Positions 1 through 28,300 of a stretch of 64,000 nucleotides of DNA are shown one piece after another (position 1 is the stretch's first letter; the number at the start of each line of letters is the position of its first letter). Position numbers and translations under genes: made by a program. This DNA is from Imbricaverruca yamaguchii (taxonomy: Eukaryota > Arthropoda > Thecostraca > Neoverrucidae): positions 248,001 through 312,000 of the forward strand of contig JAOTOL010001181.1 of the NCBI GenBank assembly GCA_034440575.1. The letters run 5' to 3'. Below the pieces are notes generated by a model that saw only the letters and a list, made by a program, of their open reading frames with translations, searched no databases and was not told the DNA's origin.

Positions 1-18051
<18,051 letters not shown>

Positions 18052-18055
18052 GCGC

Positions 18056-18415
18056 GCGCACACCCGGCGCGTCACGACGTCACTCGGACGGGTCCGAGTC
18101 TGGCGCGTCAGGACGTCATCCGGACGGATCAGAATCCGGCGCGTCACGTCACCCAGACGGGTGCGAATCCGGCGCGTCACGTCACCCGGACGGGTGCGAG
18201 TCCCGCGCATCACGACGTCACCCAAACGGGTCCGAGTCCGGCGCGTCACGACGTCCTCGAGGCGCGTCTCGACATCACCCAAACGGGTCCGAGTCCCGCG
18301 CGTCACGACGTCACCCAAACGGGTCCGGGTCCCACGCGTCACGACGTCACCCAAACTGGTGCGAATCCAGCGCATCACGACGTCACCCAAACTGGTGCGA
18401 ATCCGGGGCGCGAGT
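18056..18415 (+). repeat. 36-bp minisatellite in the METAP2 3'UTR region
   Basis: About ten units of the type GTCACGACGTCACCCAAACG plus GGTCCGAGTCCGGCGC, starting within about 10 bp of the stop codon. All frames are open because the repeat lacks stop triplets; I do not treat it as coding. Confidence 0.9.
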
Positions 18416-19544
18416 AGCGTGTTGGCTGAAGTGTGGTTGGAGTTGGTGTGCTCGACTCGACTGGTGCTTACTCCCGTGTTTTTACTCAGCCCGCTTCTCC
18501 TCCCCGCAATCGATTGGGTATTGGCCACGGTCTCGCCAGGTACTGGACGGGAGCAAACTGCAGCCATGTTTCCAGTCCTTTATTCACCCTTCCTCGGGTG
18601 CATGCCTCAGCCGCTTGTTTGCCATCCACTAAATGAAGGTGTGCTTACCCTCTTCGGTCCTCGGAAGGACCACACGTGTGTGTGTGCGAACGTAGTCGGA
18701 CTCGGACCTTGTAGTGGCTGTGGATGGAGCGACGGTGGTGCACCCCGACTACGGCCACGGTCGTTTTCCGGATGTCGTTAGCTTGCGAGGGCGTTTTTTC
18801 TAACAGTGGCGATATGACTGAGGTGATTGGAAACACACATGGCTGTGCCTGTGTGTCCATGTCGGGGGTACATGTCCAAGCACTGAGACCTCGCGAGCGA
18901 TATTCGCGAAGTCCACACCAAGGTCATCACCCACACGTCACATTGTGCGGTGAGTGTTGTTTGCATATTAATTGTGCGACGGTGTTTTGGAGTGACAAGC
19001 GTCGATGAAGGAATAAAGGGCCGATTTTCCATCCGCTGAAGCGTTTCAGTGTGCCGTTGCTGGCGAAGGATCTCGAGAGGCTGGCGTCGGTCGGTTGGGC
19101 ATCATCCGCTGACATCTCTGGACGTCTCGAAAGACATGTCTGTGCCATTCGCACACACCTCCGCCTGATGGTTATTTTTCTGCCTGGCAAAAACTCGCGA
19201 TCGTAAAAATCGGCAGACTCGATCTCCCTGCAAAGGCCGTGACTGGCAACCAGTACACTTTGTCCTTTCCACGTAGCTCCTGTCTGACCCATCAGGCTCG
19301 GTCCGTCCATCATAGCTGACAACTGGCAGACTCGTCCCGCTTCTCGTGCTCCGGCAAGCTAAGCTGGAAACTCCTGAAGGCTATCAGGAACCTCTGCGGC
19401 TATGGTAAAATTATCTGATCCTGAGAGCTGGCTGCTGGTAATACGTGGTGCATGTGTGAACGGTGCTCACGACAGCTCTGAACGCCTGCTGAGTACGACC
19501 CGCCCCTCAGATTGTGCCGCCAGAAGCAGCGCACTTCCGTCCGC
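18416..19544. other. Intergenic sequence between METAP2 and the next + strand gene
   Basis: No gene recognised. I found no clear AATAAA polyadenylation signal close to METAP2. Confidence 0.45.
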
Positions 19545-20035
19545 CTTCGCCAGGCACAGCCTGCCCCTCAGCTCCGCCACCACGCACGGCCGGCCCCTGA
19601 CGGCTCCTGCCCCTCAGCTCCGCCACCACGCACGGCCGGCCCCTAGGCACGCCTGCTCCGCCTGACGGCTCCTGCCCCTCAGCTCCGCCACCACGGCCGG
19701 CGGCCCTGACGGCTCCTGCCCCTCAGCTCCGCCACAACCACGGCGCCGCTGCACAGCCGGCCCCGCTCCCCCGGCTAGCCTGCCCCTCAGCTCCGCCACC
19801 ACGCGCGGCCGGCCTCCTGACAGCTGGCGCCGCTGACACAGCCTGCCCCTCAGCTCCGCCACCACGCGCGGCCGGCCCCTGACGGCTCCTGACAGCTGGC
19901 GCCGCTGACACAGCCTGCCCCTCAGCTCCGCCACCACGCACGGCCGGCCCCTGACGGCTCCTGCCCCTCAGCTCCGCCACCACGCACGGCCGGCCCCTGA
20001 CGGCTCCTGACAGCTGGCGCCGCTGAGTGACTGCC
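19545..20035. repeat. GC-rich minisatellite upstream of the unrecognised gene
   Basis: About eleven irregular units of roughly 45 bp with the core CCTGCCCCTCAGCTCCGCCA, CGCACGGCCGG and CCCTGACGGCT. It lies about 100 bp before the proposed start codon, so it overlaps the likely promoter or 5'UTR. Confidence 0.88.
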
Positions 20036-20129
20036 AAATCGGGGCAAATTGGCCCTCTGGCAGAGCCGGCCGATGGAGCGGCGGTGTCGCGCAAACAGCG
20101 CGGGTCCACGGCGAGCGCCGACCGCAGAG

Positions 20130-20181
20130 ATGGGCTCCGACGCTGCCGCGGTCGCCCTGTTCGTCTGCCTCACCGCCACAG
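20130..20181 (+). CDS. Unrecognised gene exon 1 (signal-peptide-like)
   Basis: Start ATG at 20130 with an A at -3 context; donor GT at 20182 after ACAG; leaves in phase 1. The short exon encodes an Ala/Val/Leu-rich hydrophobic stretch. Confidence 0.55.
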
Positions 20182-23100
20182 GTAGGGGCTCCGCCGTCGA
20201 CTACTGGGAACCCCGCTAGGACGGACGGAACCCCGCCTCACCCCGACGGAGCCAGAGCAGACGGCGCAATGTCCTTTCCTGTTTCTGTGTAGGCTTGTGT
20301 GGTTGGTTATTGGCTTTACGACACGTCGACCGTTCAGTCATGCAGCATCACCAATCTCTCACACCGACTGGTCGCGGGCGAAGAGTAGCGACAGGTGAGA
20401 CTCGAACCCACATCTTTCGGTTGTGAGACAAGCAACTTACCCCTAGACCACTCGTCCCCGCTGTCCCCAGTAGGTTTGTGTGACGGACTTACCGACTTCT
20501 TACCGATAGGAAACGTCACCATGTAGTATATGATTGAACATTAGTGGATGTTCGTGCAAAAGGCGGAAAGCTATTCATAACGCGTGCAGCGACGCGGATA
20601 TAATGTTTTTATGCTTGTATGCCCATGTTATATCTCCGAAATTCCTTCATTGTTTAGGATTGTCAAGAATATTTTGCATTGCTCAGGATTGTTTAGGACT
20701 GGTTCAGGAACCTCAAAAACAACATAAAATATTCGGAACCTCCACGGTATTAAGCGCGATATTGAGCATCGTAATTACAGTTGATGGGAAAACAACCTGA
20801 TGCTCATAATTCAGCAAAGAGAATATATAATCGTAGTTAAAATTAGAAGGAAAAAGGTTAGTAATCGAAAGTTACATATAGTTTGTTTTTATTATGATGC
20901 ACATGAGGTTAGTAACACTATCATTTAAATTTTGACAACACTCACCTCGTGTTGCGTACTCATCAGACTGACACACCCACTTGTTGCCCTCTCCGTCCCG
21001 GCAGACAGACCAGTCACTCCCCACCCGGCATAATTGGACAGCCACCCTCCCTGTACCGGCTGGACTGAGACAGACCAGCCAGGACAGGCTAGTCTGGTAC
21101 CATCCCCGCATCGAAATGACTGGGACAGATCACAGTCACCCTCCCCATCGCGGCTGCACTGGGACAGAGCAGTCACGCTCCCCGCCTCGAAAGGACTGAG
21201 ACACATCACAGTCACCCTCCCCGTCCCGGCAGGACTGGGACAGATCAGTCACCTTCCCCGTCCCGACAGGACTGAGACAGACCACAGTCACCATCTCCAC
21301 CCAGCAGGACTGATACAGACCACAGTCACCATCTCCACCCGGAAGGACTGGGACGGACCAGTCCTAGTCCCGGCAGCACTGGGACACCAGTCATTCTCCC
21401 CGTCCCGGCTGGACTGGGACAAACCACAGTCACCATCTCCGCCCAGCAGGACTGGGACAGACCAGTCCTAGACCAGGCACCACCGGGGCACAACAGTCAC
21501 CCTTCCCGTGCCGTGCCAGTAGGACTGGGACGGACCACAGTCACCCTCTCCACCCAGTAGGACTGGGACAGACCACAGTCACCATCTCCACCAGGCTGGA
21601 CTGGGACAGACCAGTCCTAGACCAGGCACCACCGGGACACAACAGTCACCCTCCTCTTGCCGTGCCGGCAGCACTGGGACGGACGGCGGCCGCTGTGCAG
21701 TCGTCCGTGACGGTCAGCTCGTCCAGCGTGTCCAGTCGGATGTCGTCGTCCAGCAGCAGCAGCGGCTCGGCCGCGGCCGGCCGGCGGCCGTCGGCGGCGC
21801 CGCGCCCCTCCGTCACCAGACTCGTCCAGGAGTACAACATCCCAAACGGCCAGGCCGTCAAAACGACGCAGATCATCACCGGCATGGGCATCTCGGGCGT
21901 CACAGAAACCATGCAGATCACACAGGTGACACATTGTTGATCATGCAGGTAGCTATCAAAGCATCACACAGGTGATATGAATATTGCATAGGTGTGGATA
22001 TTACACAGATGTGGCAACGTAATATTATATAAGTGAGGCTATTAATATTACGCATGGAAGGATATGAATATTACACAGGGGAGGTATGCAATAATATATG
22101 TAGTGGTATGAATATTTTATGGGTGTGATTAACCCGCGCCGTCTCTCCTGTCAAATCCCTCACACCCCGTCTCGGGGGGGGGTTGGAGACCCCCTCTAAA
22201 ATCCAAACTAAGAATCGCACGAAAACGAAAGATGTGTCATCGGAAAGTGCTCCACGAGTAGGGTCCTGGTCCACCCTCCAAAACAATTTCCCCCAAAAAG
22301 TGCCGTCACCAGGAGGCTAGATTGTCAGGACCTTTCACGACTTACATTATGTTTTTTACTCTGGGGAGTCCATTTTTGGGGATATATGAAAAAACAAAAT
22401 TTATTTGGAATGAGAAAAGGACAGCGAAATCGACCAGGGATATAAATTTGTTTCGCCCCCCAAAAATAAAAATCGTTTTTTTTGAAATTTCAAAATTTTG
22501 AGTTTTTAAGTTTTCTTTAATTTTCCTTTTTCAATGGGTAGAGCAGACCGAGAAACGTTGTTGGGGGTCAACTTGCCCTAATAAAAAATGCTTACTTTAG
22601 CCAGAATCCTGTATTTGAACTGCAATTTGGCAAATATTTTAACAATAATAAAATAAAATATAAAAATGTATTAGTCAAAAACGAAACAAAATGAAAAATC
22701 TCACCTCGTACGTTTTGTTGCATCCGTAAAGATAAGCAAACGCTGAAATTTTTATTAGAATATCTGTATCCGTTAAAGCATGACGATTGGTTGAACTTTT
22801 TTTTGGAGGTGACCTCACTTGACCTCGACTAACTTGTTGACCCTGCTTGACCTGACCTAAACTTTTTGAATTAGCATGTCAAATTGATGTGGGAAAAGGT
22901 ATGCCAAATTTGTGCGTTCGTCCGCTATCCGCGAAAAACCTGATGGGGGGGGGGGTTGAAGATTAATATTAATCCCCCCCGAGATGGGACGGGTTAATAT
23001 TACGCAGATGACGCCATGTAACATTACATAGCGTGGCTATGAATATTACACAGGTGAGGCTATCCAACATTGCACGGGCGAGGCTATGTAATAGCATATA

Positions 23101-24444
23101 TGTAGCTCATACAGCGAATGATTTGAATACCACACAAGTGAGGATATGTAATGATACATAGATGAGGCTATGCCAATTACACCGGTGGGGATATGTAATA
23201 TTGACTTGCATCACTCAGGTTTGCTTAGGACTGTTTCAGTAACTTCAGAAACGACAATAGAACATATCGGAACACTTCATTGTCGATGCAAGAGATGGAA
23301 AGGCCTAAGTATCACATGCTTGACCGCAAAATCGCACGGGTAAAGTTACGCGTATCAGGACGTTTCTGAGTCTTGTTTTCTATCTCGACCTTTTATTCCG
23401 TGTCACTCTGTCGAAGACTATACATCATCACTCCCAATTGTCAATTAGCTGCGCGCAAACCGTCAGTATCCACATTCCTCGACGTGAAATAACCACCACT
23501 ACTGAACGCACTCGACTCGTACCAATCCCAGGCGACCCGCAGTACGCTCGTGACCACGCATGTTGCAGACCAAGAAGAAGCAGTTCTCGTCGACGACCAC
23601 CACACAGATTGGGAAGGCGCCGGCCGTGACCACGGTCACCTCCAACACACCGACCGGCACCAAGGTGAAGCTGACGCTGGCCAACGGCAAGCAGGACCTG
23701 GAGCTGGACGCGTTCCCGCCCGTCCACTTCGACGTCAAATCACTCTCCGTCGGCTTCTTCAGGGACAACAATCCTCCCGGAAAAGGCCAAATTGAGGTAC
23801 GGCATTTTCTCGCCACCACACACCTGTCAACGCTGATGTTGATGCTTCATGGTAGCAGCAACGCAGTTGGATAATGAACGCATCAGTTTAATGCAAGTAT
23901 ATTCTTATCTCGTTTTTTTCCGTCACACCATAAATGTGATGTTCTTGCACAACGGTTTATTAACCATTGATGTGCCGTTTCAATCCCAGCAGTACCTGGC
24001 AAATAGCTAACGAACAGACGTAGGCGGTGTGAGCGAGTAACGCTTTATTAAACAAACAAATATCACGGTATAATTATGTAACTGAGACGTATCAACAGGT
24101 TGCAGAGTCGATGCTGCACTTGTCAGATCACATTAAAGTCGCATGTACCTCCCTGAAGCGTACGCACACTGTCTGACACGTCACCAGTGCACGTGATGCT
24201 CACCGCGAGAGTGGACACATCGACGTGTGCTGACGCATCCACGCCACCGCAGGACCTGGCCAACATCAACGCCCAGATCGCTCAAGCGCAGAAAAAGGTG
24301 GACTCGGTGTTCAAGACGGGCTTCTTCGCAGCGGAGAGCGAGTACGTGCACAAGATCGGCGACCTGAAGCAGCGCTTCCAACAAACGTACAACAAGTTTA
24401 GAGAGCTGGGCCTCAAGTACCCAGACGTCAAGCTGGAGTTTTAG
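20130..24444 (+). CDS. Unrecognised gene: predicted secreted Ser/Thr-rich, C-terminally helical protein, 241 aa
   Basis: I do not recognise this protein. Four exons (20130-20181, 21672-21925, 23569-23796, 24253-24444) join in phase with canonical GT/AG sites and end at TAG 24442-24444. The N-terminus MGSDAAAVALFVCLTATALG looks like a signal peptide. It is followed by a Ser-rich low-complexity region, a basic Ser/Arg/Pro patch, a segment with QEYNIPNGQAVKTTQIITG, a Thr-rich stretch, and TKVKLTLANGKQDLELDAF. The last ~63 residues are charged and probably form helix or coiled coil (DLANINAQIAQAQKKVD ... GDLKQRFQQTYNKFRELG), ending DVKLEF. An in-frame ATG at 20073 would add 19 Arg-rich residues and spoil the signal peptide, so I chose 20130. 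Its 3' end faces the 3' end of DYNC2I2. Function unknown; a structural secreted or cuticle-type protein is only a guess. Confidence 0.68.
20302..20469 (-). mobile_element. tRNA-derived SINE, copy 2, with LINE-like tail
   Basis: On the - strand: A-box-like GAGTGGTCTAGGGGTAAG, B-box GGGTTCGAGTCTC, the shared body CGCGACCAGTCGGTGTGAG, and a tail GTAAAGCCAATAACCAACC that matches the LINE A/B 3' tail. Target duplication of 13 bp with one mismatch: GTAGGCTTGTGTG at 20289 and GTAGGTTTGTGTG at 20470. It lies in intron 1 of the unrecognised gene. Confidence 0.9.
20960..21671 (+). repeat. ~38-bp minisatellite made from the exon 2 acceptor of the unrecognised gene
   Basis: About 17 imperfect units of the type CCCGTCCCGGCAGGACTGGG + ACAGACCACAGTCACC. 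The last unit is the real splice site: CCGTGCCGGCAG|CACTGGGACGG at 21660-21682. Many copies keep the CAG followed by xACTGGGAC. Confidence 0.88.
21672..21925 (+). CDS. Unrecognised gene exon 2 (Ser-rich)
   Basis: Acceptor AG at 21670-21671, donor GT at 21926, 254 nt, phase 1 in and phase 0 out. Encodes LGRTAAAVQSSVTVSSSSV, a Ser run, RRPSAAPRPSVTRLVQEYN and GMGISGVTETMQITQ. Codon use is GC-rich, as in the neighbouring genes. Confidence 0.65.
22133..22993. mobile_element. piggyBac-like TTAA-flanked non-autonomous DNA element, 861 bp
   Basis: TTAA at 22129-22132 and 22994-22997 flank termini CCCGCGCCGTCTC (left) and the reverse complement CCCGTCCCATCTC (right), 10 of 13 matching. TTAA duplication with CCC-starting termini is characteristic of the piggyBac superfamily. 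G-runs lie just inside both ends, and there is no transposase frame. It sits in intron 2 of the unrecognised gene. Confidence 0.82.
23569..23796 (+). CDS. Unrecognised gene exon 3 (Thr-rich)
   Basis: Acceptor AG at 23567-23568, donor GT at 23797, 228 nt, phase 0 both ends. Encodes TKKKQFSSTTTTQIGKAP, TKVKLTLANGKQDLELDAF and VKSLSVGFFRDNNPPGKGQI. Confidence 0.7.
23797..24252. other. Intron 3 of the unrecognised gene
   Basis: 456 bp, no repeat or element recognised. Confidence 0.55.
24253..24444 (+). CDS. Unrecognised gene last exon (helical, stop TAG)
   Basis: Acceptor AG at 24251-24252, 192 nt, phase 0. Encodes 63 residues with regular charge and hydrophobic spacing, suggesting a coiled coil, and ends LKYPDVKLEF before TAG at 24442. 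Confidence 0.72.
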   Translation, partial: DLANINAQIAQAQKKVDSVFKTGFFAAESEYVHKIGDLKQRFQQTYNKFRELGLKYPDVKLEF

Positions 24445-24961
24445 CCGTGAGCAATATTCGCGCCGACTAAATTAACCAATAGCCAAAATTTGGAACGAGT
24501 TCCAGCTTATACCTTTGAATGACCAATAATCAACATTTTAACAAACCGTTTTGTATTGCACATCACACGCTCGACATCGAAAGCCCACAATCCGTCCAAA
24601 CACACGGGAGATCATGCGTGGTGACAATGGCAGAATGCACAACTGGTGAACAATACAACCGTCATGACATAAACGGTCATGACACAAACTGACGATTGGC
24701 CGGGCGGCCAAGATCGTTGGACGGACAGCCACGGACTAGTTAGAGCTGATATCACGGACCGTTTACTGGCCGACAGCGCGGCCGACGCCGACTAGAAACA
24801 ACATGGCGGGCACATGCCGTCGTTGCCACTCACCGAGTCCACCAGGTGTATGGCACATCAGCGAGAGTGGCCAATGGCAGTGCCGATACCCACATCTGTT
24901 CTGGCAAGGATTCCTGTGTGTCCACGCTGGAGTCCTCATCTGATGTACCCACGCCACTATG

Positions 24962-24971
24962 TCTGTGTGTG

Positions 24972-25018
<47 letters not shown>

Positions 25019-25042
25019 TTGCGTGCGTGCGTGCGTGCGTGT
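24962..25042. repeat. (GTGC)n microsatellite
   Basis: About 18 GTGC/CGTG tetramers with one interruption, between the converging 3' ends of the unrecognised gene and DYNC2I2. Confidence 0.97.
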
Positions 25043-25086
25043 GCGCAGTAGTGCAGCAGCCGAGTGTGTGTGCCGGGCTCGCGGCG

Positions 25087-25224
25087 GCTGGGAGTGGCAG
25101 ACGTGAGCCGGCACCCATCCGTCGACGGCCGGTGGCCACTACGAGTCGGACTGCAGCTGGGAGTGGCAGACGTGAGCCGCCACCCATCCGTCGACGGCCG
25201 GTGGCCACTACGAGTCGGACTGCA
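25087..25224. repeat. 69-bp tandem duplication overlapping the DYNC2I2 stop codon
   Basis: Two near-identical 69-bp units beginning GCTGGGAGTGGCAGACGTGA at 25087 and 25156. The downstream unit contains the real C-terminal codons QSDS and the stop (CTA on + strand, 25208-25210); the other unit is a copy lying in the 3'UTR. Confidence 0.92.
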
Positions 25225-25340
25225 CATTGCCCAATCGGTTGAGTTCGATCTGCTCGTGCGGCTTGGGCGACACGTACTCGGTGGCCAGGGACCAAATCTG
25301 GACGGCCGCCTGAGCGTCCCCCGTGGCCAGAAGACGAACA
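25208..25340 (-). CDS. DYNC2I2: DYNC2I2 last exon
   Basis: Acceptor CACAG ends at 25341. The first base completes a GAT codon, giving LRLNHRDVRLLATGDAQ across the junction, as in the family. It ends LGNVQSDS and stop TAG. Confidence 0.93.
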
Positions 25341-28300
25341 CTGTGGCACAGAATAGCACTGTGGTACAGCACAGCAACACTGCGACACAATACAACATAG
25401 CTGCGACACAACGTATCAACACCAGAGTACAACGCAACACTGCGGCGCGATATTGCGCTTCAGTAAAAAACAACACTGCAGGATAACATTAAACTACATC
25501 CCAACACAACAACCATGTGATGCCACACAACACGGTGGCACACAACACTGCGCCGGAGAACAACACCGCTATGGTGCACAACACTGGCAAACACACACAC
25601 ACACACGCACACACGCATTGTGACATCATACAACACTATGGCACGCCACAACTGTCATACAATACAGGAATACACTAAGATACAATATAACAGCATTGAT
25701 TCACCACAACACTACACAACATCGAACAGACAAACCGGGATGGCATAATTTTGTGCTCATAGAAACAAGAGGCCAGGGAGCCATAGGCTACCAACTTCCT
25801 GGGGGGAGGGGTTCGCCTTCGCAGTGCGGGTCAATTGGAACCTCCCATGGGATTTGCTGAGATAACCTCTAGCAGGTCACGATATCGCTCTGAAATATAT
25901 TTGTAATACCTCCCTATAGCTTAAAAACGCACCATTTGTAAAAACAAACGAAAGTTGCAGTTTTCGGAGGTTACAGATCTGGGGGCTGGTCAAAGTCGGG
26001 GCACGAACACGTCTCGTCTATGGTTCGGAAACGTACGTTGTAACGTTCGTCAACAACTAGCTGAACGACGTTACGGTCAAGAGTTGAATAAAGTGTATCG
26101 AGAAACGATCAAAGCTGTCAAAAATACAACAACAACAAAAAAACATCAAAAGTTCAGTCCCAGGCCAACCTGAACGTCAGGTTAACCTGAGGCTTATGTA
26201 GCGCTGAAACGTGTCCTTCGCATTGTTGACCAATATATTTCATACATGCATTTGAAAAACTGCAGTATGAGTAGGCAATTTAATAGTGTTATTAAGATTT
26301 AATTAGCACAAGCTGCGCTGGGAAATCACAAACTCTAAAAGTGTTATAGGTTAAACAATGCAGTCGCGGAGATATGACCTAAAATGTTACGACAATACAC
26401 ACACGAAGGACGATTTACTAGCTAAATTACAGGCTATTGCAAAGTACCGCATGTTAGAGCAGGATTTACCAGAATAATTGTACACAACAATTTTGTTCCA
26501 AATGCAAGAGATAAGATTATATTTGTTTTTGTTAATCCATTTTTTTGTGGGGTTGGGGTGGGAAATGGGGGTGGATGGAAGAAAAACACTTAAGAAAACC
26601 TAATACATATGACTTGGAATTTGTATTCCTCAAAACGGGACATCTTGCTTTGCGCTGATATCATCCATTCCTTGTTCTTCAATTTGCTTAGAAAATCTTA
26701 CATTTCATTACGTTTGTCATCGTGCTTTACCCTGGCCTGATCAATGAACCTGACCTTAGTACGTAGAATATTGGCGGATTATCTCTTCAGCTTGCAGATT
26801 ATTCATCTTAAACAAGGAACCCACATTTCAGAGGCGCGGCGAATGGCAGCTTATCCTCTGTGGTTTAGTCAGGTCACGCTAACTGACCACTCACTCCTCA
26901 TGGTCGAGTCAGGTCACGTTAACTGACCACTCACTCTTCATGGTCGAGTCAGGTCACGTTAACTGACCACTCACAACTCATGGTCGAGTCAGGTCACGTT
27001 AATTGACCATTCACTCTTCATGGTCGAGTCAGGTCACGTTAACTGACCACTCACAACTCATGGTCGAGTCAGGTCACGTTAACTGACCACTCACTCCCCA
27101 TGGTCGAGTCAGGTCACGTTAACTGACCACTCACTCCCCATGGTCGAGTCAGGTCACGTTAACTGACCACTCACTCCCCATGGTCGAGTCAGGTCACGTT
27201 AACTGACCACTCACTCCCCATGGTAGAGTCAGGTCACGTTAACTGACCACTCACTTTCCATGGTCGAGTCAGGTCACGTCAACCGGTCCCTCACTCTCTG
27301 TGGTTGAGTCTGGTCACGCTAATCGACCACTCATCCTCTGAATCTGAGCAGGGGAGCGGTTACCACCCACTCACTCTCTGTGGTTGAGTCTGAGCGCGGT
27401 GACCGGCAGCGGCTTGTCCTGCAGCTGCAGCGTGTGCAGCGGCGCGCCCCGCCTCGTCACGTCGTACACGTGCTGGCGGCCGTCGGCGGTGGTGACGAAC
27501 ACCACCAGCGGCCGGCACGGAGACAGCGCCGCGCCCGTCACCTCCACGTCCAGACTGATGCTCAGCAGCGCCGAGATCTGCCGCAGGCGACAACACGGGC
27601 ACGTTGATACAGGGGCAAGGTCCGCCCGAGGTACACAACACGGGCGCGTTGATACAGGGGCAAGGTCCGCCCGAGGTACACAACACGGGCGCGCTGATAC
27701 AGGCACAACACGGGTGATACAGGGGCAAGGTCCGCCCGAGGTACACAACACGGGCGCGCTGATACAGGGGCAAGGTCCGCCCGAGGTACACAACACGGGG
27801 GTACACAACACGGGCGCGCTGATACAGGGGCAAGGTCCGCCCGAGGTACACAACACGGGCGCGCTGATAAAAAAGGCAAGGTCCGCCCGAGGTAAACACC
27901 AACACGGGCGCGCTGATACAGGGGCAAGGTCCGCCCGAGGTACACAACACGGGCGCGCTGATACAGGGGCAAGGCCGTACAACACGGGCGCGCTGATAAG
28001 GGGCAAGGTCCGCCGGGTCCAACACGTCCGCCCGAGGTACACAACACGGACGCGCTGATACAGGGGCAAGGTCCGCCCGAGGTACACAACACGGGCGCGT
28101 TGATACAGGGGCAAGGTCCGCCCGAGGTACACAACACGGGCGCGCTGATACAGGGGCAAGGTCCGCCCGAGGTACACAACACGGGCGCGCTGATACAGGG
28201 GCAAGGTCCGCCCGAGGTACACAACACGGACGCGCTGATACAGGGGCAAGGTCCGCCCGAGGTACACAACACGGGCGCGTTGATACAGGGGCAAGGTCCC

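Noticed and set aside
20340..20465. A possible tRNA gene on the - strand
   Set aside because: A- and B-box-like motifs are present, but the body continues into a SINE with a tail and target duplication, and no full cloverleaf is evident.
24962..25620. A CRISPR-like arrangement among the short repeats
   Set aside because: These are micro- and minisatellites without unique spacers, in eukaryotic introns.
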